A DNA stretch of 8,516 nucleotides from Bacteroidota bacterium (GTDB lineage: Bacteria > Bacteroidota > Bacteroidia > NS11-12g > UBA9320), in NCBI GenBank assembly GCA_003484585.1, contig DNBZ01000277.1, positions 1 to 8,516 on the forward strand, given 5' to 3'. The position numbers and the translations under genes are program-made. Below the pieces are notes generated by a model. That model was not told the origin of the DNA. It searched no databases and was given only the letters and a program-made list of their open reading frames with translations. Of this stretch, positions 6,505 through 8,516 are shown piece after piece; position 1 is the stretch's first letter; each line of letters begins with the position of its first letter.

Positions 6505-7524
6505 AACAAAAAACAACGAAAATATTTCGGCATATTTCTACTCCTAGGATTTTTTGCCCTAGCTGGAGCATACTATGTCTTATTCTTAGGTAATACAAAT
6601 GCCTCAGATGGCGAGTACTTCTATATACGATCGGATGATAGCTATGAGCAGGTTCTCCAAAATCTTACTGTCCATAATTTGATAGAGAATAAAGTCACCT
6701 TTGATTTGGTTGCCAAGCAGGCTAATCTGCCTAATAAGTACAAACCAGGACGGTATAAAATAGTTGCGGGTATGAGTAATCTAGAGTTGGTCAGGAAGCT
6801 ACGGAGCGGTAAGTGGGAGAAGGTAGTCCTAAAGCTAAAAAGTGAGATGACACGCGATAGTATTATTAAGTATTTGGCCAATAACTTACAAGCAAACGAA
6901 GATGAGTTGCTCAAAGCTATGAACAATGCGTGGGTGTCAGAAAATGGATTTACTGCTGAGAATAAGTGGAGTATCTTTTTACCAGATCACTATCACTTTA
7001 ACTGGGCTACTACCGCAGATAAAGCCATACTTAGGTTTGTAGATGAATATAATACGTACTGGACTGCTGACAGAATAGCCCAGGCAAAAGCTCAAGGGCT
7101 CACCACCAAGGAGGCTGTGATACTAGCTAGTATAGTAGATGGTGAGGCCATATTTGCGGATGAAATGCCCACTATAGCTGGACTATATCTCAATAGAATA
7201 AATAAAGGTATTCCGCTAGGAGCAGATCCCACGATATGGTTTGTAGTAGGCAAGGGGGAGCGACGCAGACTACTCTATGTAGACTTAAAAAAAGCACATC
7301 CGTATAATACGTATCTCAATGCGGGCTTACCTCCAGGGCCCATCTTCTGTCCAGATAAGCGAGCCATAGAGGCTGCTATAGCACCTAAAAAACATAACTA
7401 TTATTATATGTGTGCTAAGCCAGACGGTTCTCTCAGACATGCCTTTGCCAATGGACTAGCAGAGCACAATCGGAATGCAGCGGCGTATCGTAGAAGCTTG
7501 GATAGGCAAGGGGTGCGGAGGTGA
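6502..7524 (+). CDS. mltG: Endolytic murein transglycosylase MltG (YceG family)
   Basis: MltG is a membrane-anchored lytic transglycosylase that cuts nascent glycan strands in the periplasm, releasing 1,6-anhydro-muramyl ends. From TTG 6502 it has 340 residues: a basic N-terminus (NKKQRK), one membrane helix (about 8-28), a LysM-like subdomain (about 40-105), and the YceG catalytic domain. Key motifs are ASIVDGEA (209-216, E215 retained), AGLYLNRINKGIPLGADPT (226-244), PYNTYLNAGLPPGPI (267-281) and YYYMCAKPDGS (300-310). Two departures from the usual sequence are Asp-Gly-Glu where many members have Glu-Lys-Glu, and PDHYHF where PNTYEF-like sequences are usual. No ATG exists before the membrane segment. 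TTG codons at 6472 and 6481 are alternatives, adding 10 or 7 residues; 6502 is preferred because it gives the compact basic-plus-helix N-terminus. It is divergent from dapB and ends in a terminator shared with the helicase gene. Confidence 0.93.
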   Translation: MNKKQRKYFGIFLLLGFFALAGAYYVLFLGNTNASDGEYFYIRSDDSYEQVLQNLTVHNLIENKVTFDLVAKQANLPNKYKPGRYKIVAGMSNLELVRKLRSGKWEKVVLKLKSEMTRDSIIKYLANNLQANEDELLKAMNNAWVSENGFTAENKWSIFLPDHYHFNWATTADKAILRFVDEYNTYWTADRIAQAKAQGLTTKEAVILASIVDGEAIFADEMPTIAGLYLNRINKGIPLGADPTIWFVVGKGERRRLLYVDLKKAHPYNTYLNAGLPPGPIFCPDKRAIEAAIAPKKHNYYYMCAKPDGSLRHAFANGLAEHNRNAAAYRRSLDRQGVRR

Positions 7525-7547
7525 TTTAAATTAATAATTTAAATCAC
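7521..7547. repeat. 27-base near-complete palindrome overlapping the mltG stop codon
   Basis: The arm GTGATTTAAATTA (7521-7533) is the exact reverse complement of 7535-7547, around a single central base at 7534. The mltG TGA stop (7522-7524) lies inside the left arm. It is almost entirely A/T, so an RNA hairpin would be weaker than the GC-containing one that follows at once. It could stabilise the mltG 3' end or be a protein-binding site. Confidence 0.7.
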
Positions 7548-7588
7548 AAAAAAATGCCTCGTATCTGAAAGATGTGAGGCATTTTTTT
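7548..7588. terminator. Bidirectional intrinsic terminator between mltG and the helicase gene
   Basis: AAAAAAATGCCTC (7548-7560) pairs perfectly with GAGGCATTTTTTT (7576-7588), a 13-bp stem flanked by an A-run on one side and a T-run on the other. Inside the loop ATCT and AGAT can extend the stem around GAA. Plus-strand transcripts from mltG and minus-strand transcripts from the helicase gene both get a hairpin with a terminal U-run, as expected between convergent genes. Confidence 0.9.
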
Positions 7589-7610
7589 GTGTTTTATATG
7601 AATGAGTAGA

Positions 7611-8516
7611 TTAACTACGTGATCTACGCTTAGCTCCGTGACTTCCGCTACTTCGGCTGCTGCTTCCACGACTTCCGCCATCTCTGCTGCCTCCTCTATA
7701 TCCACCACGATCTCCGCCGCCTCTGTTTCTATCTCCGCCGCGGTCTCTATCTCCGCCTCTGTCTCTGCCGCCACCGCTTGGTTTTGGTGAGCTTTCTTCT
7801 ATAGCTATTTCTCTGCCATTGAAATCCATGTCTTTGGCAGCACGCTGTAGGTCCGAAGTATGACCGCTTTCCATCTCAAAGAAGGAGAACATTTTCATGA
7901 TTTCTATTTGACCCATAGCAGGTGTAGCTCCTCCTAGGTTACTGTTGATCATTCCCATCAGTATCTTAGGACTCATCCCATCTTTGTTACCCTGGTTTAT
8001 AAAATAGCGGGTCATGTTAGCAGCAGTTTTATGCTCTGTACGCTCACGTCTGTCGCCACCTCTATCTCTGTCTCCTCCTCTGTCTCTATCTCCGCGTTCT
8101 CTTCTACCGCCTCTATCGTCCGATCTACTATTATCGCGATCTCTATTTCTGTCTCGCTCACGCTTGTCAGATGTTTTGTTCAGGTCTGGAGCATCTCTGT
8201 AGTACTCTAAGAATTTATTAAACTCTGTGCCTACTATTTTGGTGATAACTTCTTCCTTAGTCATATCCTCGAATTTCTCGAAAATTTGAGGTAAGAAGCT
8301 CTCCATATGGCTATTGGCTATCTGAGTTTCCTTGATGTTATCTATCAAGTTAAAGAGTTGCTTCTGGCATATTTCTTTACCCCCTGGGATATCTACACGC
8401 TCAAATTTTCTACCTATTTTTTTCTCTAGGTATCTAAGGCGTTTTTCTTCATTAGCTGTAAGTAGAGAAAGCGAAATACCTTCGTTTCCTGCTCTACCAG
8501 TTCTACCACTACGGTG
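7611..8516 (-). CDS. DEAD-box ATP-dependent RNA helicase, C-terminal part (5' end beyond window)
   Basis: This is an ATP-dependent RNA unwinding protein of the DEAD-box type (DeaD/CsdA-like), with cytoplasmic roles in ribosome assembly or RNA turnover. The frame is open from the right edge, so the internal TTG at 8348 is not the start. The visible 301 residues begin exactly at motif VI, HRSGRTGRAG (1-10), the end of the second RecA-like domain. Next comes a helical linker (about 20-110) with YLEKKIGRKFERVDIP, then an Arg/Asp/Gly-rich tract (about 117-159), a DbpA-type RNA-binding domain (about 168-240, TRYFINQGNKDGMSPK to GREIAIE), and a second Gly/Arg/Asp/Ser-rich tail (about 248-301) ending KRRSRS. 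Motifs I, II (DEAD) and the rest of the core are outside the window, so the class is inferred from motif VI plus the DbpA domain. It converges on mltG across a shared terminator. Confidence 0.92.
   Translation of the reverse strand, partial: HRSGRTGRAGNEGISLSLLTANEEKRLRYLEKKIGRKFERVDIPGGKEICQKQLFNLIDNIKETQIANSHMESFLPQIFEKFEDMTKEEVITKIVGTEFNKFLEYYRDAPDLNKTSDKRERDRNRDRDNSRSDDRGGRRERGDRDRGGDRDRGGDRRERTEHKTAANMTRYFINQGNKDGMSPKILMGMINSNLGGATPAMGQIEIMKMFSFFEMESGHTSDLQRAAKDMDFNGREIAIEESSPKPSGGGRDRGGDRDRGGDRNRGGGDRGGYRGGSRDGGSRGSSSRSSGSHGAKRRSRS
7719..7772 (-). repeat. In-frame 18-base tandem repeat in the helicase tail
   Basis: Three consecutive 18-base units encode GGRDRG, GDRDRG and GDRNRG. Units differ mostly at third codon positions and a few replacements. 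They lie in the disordered C-terminal tail and are likely to vary in copy number between strains. Confidence 0.7.
8049..8093 (-). repeat. In-frame 18-base tandem repeat in the helicase inter-domain tract
   Basis: Two and a half 18-base units encode GDRDRG, GDRDRG and GDR, within a longer Arg/Asp-rich tract (about 8040-8168). The unit is the same as in the tail repeat at 7719-7772, so both linkers flanking the DbpA-type domain share one repeat motif. Confidence 0.7.

Noticed and set aside
6443..6598. 52-residue N-terminal extension of DapB from a TTG at 6598
   Set aside because: It would overlap the mltG coding region and precedes the Rossmann strand that normally begins DapB; ATG 6442 with a -7 box is better.
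7544..7774. Ala/Glu-rich minus-strand frame resembling a coiled coil
   Set aside because: It is the off-frame reading of the helicase's Gly/Arg/Asp repeat and overlaps the terminator; the composition is a by-product.
7719..8093. CRISPR-like array
   Set aside because: The repeats are 18-base in-frame codon repeats without spacers inside a protein tail.
8014..8202. Plus-strand Ser/Leu/Arg-rich frame
   Set aside because: Antisense shadow of the Arg/Asp repeat tract of the helicase.
7611..8348. A stand-alone 245-residue RNA-binding protein starting at TTG 8348
   Set aside because: The frame continues upstream without a stop into helicase motif VI (HRSGRTGR), so this is the C-terminal part of a larger helicase.

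Overview
The window is ordinary chromosomal, housekeeping-type DNA from a member of the Bacteroidota; the sequence does not allow a finer placement. The evidence is a type IX secretion C-terminal domain on a secreted amidase, promoter elements of the Bacteroidota type (TAnnTTTG, once with a TTG 19 bases upstream), the absence of clear Shine-Dalgarno sites, a long Bacteroidota-style signal peptidase I, and AT-leaning base composition. It is almost fully coding, with no gene-free stretch above about 100 bases. I see no tRNA, rRNA, mobile element or CRISPR array.

Layout from left to right. (1) Bases 1-2051, minus strand: an RND/MMPL-family membrane exporter whose C-terminus runs off the left edge, with its own promoter directly upstream. 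(2) Bases 2131-3426, minus: a secreted, zinc-dependent PGRP-type N-acetylmuramoyl-L-alanine amidase with a signal peptide and a type IX sorting tail. (3) Bases 3483-6442, minus: a tight dapB-lepB-fmt cluster (12-base gap, then a 1-base TAGTG stop/start overlap) for lysine/diaminopimelate synthesis, signal peptide cleavage and initiator tRNA formylation. (4) Bases 6443-6501: a short divergent promoter region. (5) Bases 6502-7524, plus: mltG, the endolytic murein transglycosylase. (6) Bases 7521-7588: a palindrome followed by a strong bidirectional terminator between convergent genes. (7) Bases 7611-8516, minus: the C-terminal part of a DEAD-box RNA helicase with a DbpA-type RNA-binding domain between two Arg/Asp/Gly-rich disordered tracts; its N-terminal part lies off the right edge.

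How they fit together. Three genes concern peptidoglycan: dapB makes the diaminopimelate precursor, mltG cleaves nascent glycan strands, and the amidase cuts the stem peptide from the glycan but is predicted to act outside the cell. lepB processes exported proteins and could mature the amidase's signal peptide. The exporter and helicase look like independent neighbours. I find no convincing undescribed multi-gene system. The most useful second looks are the type IX-secreted amidase, the very short predicted leaders, the inverted repeats at promoters and at the terminator, and the bipartite disordered helicase tail.
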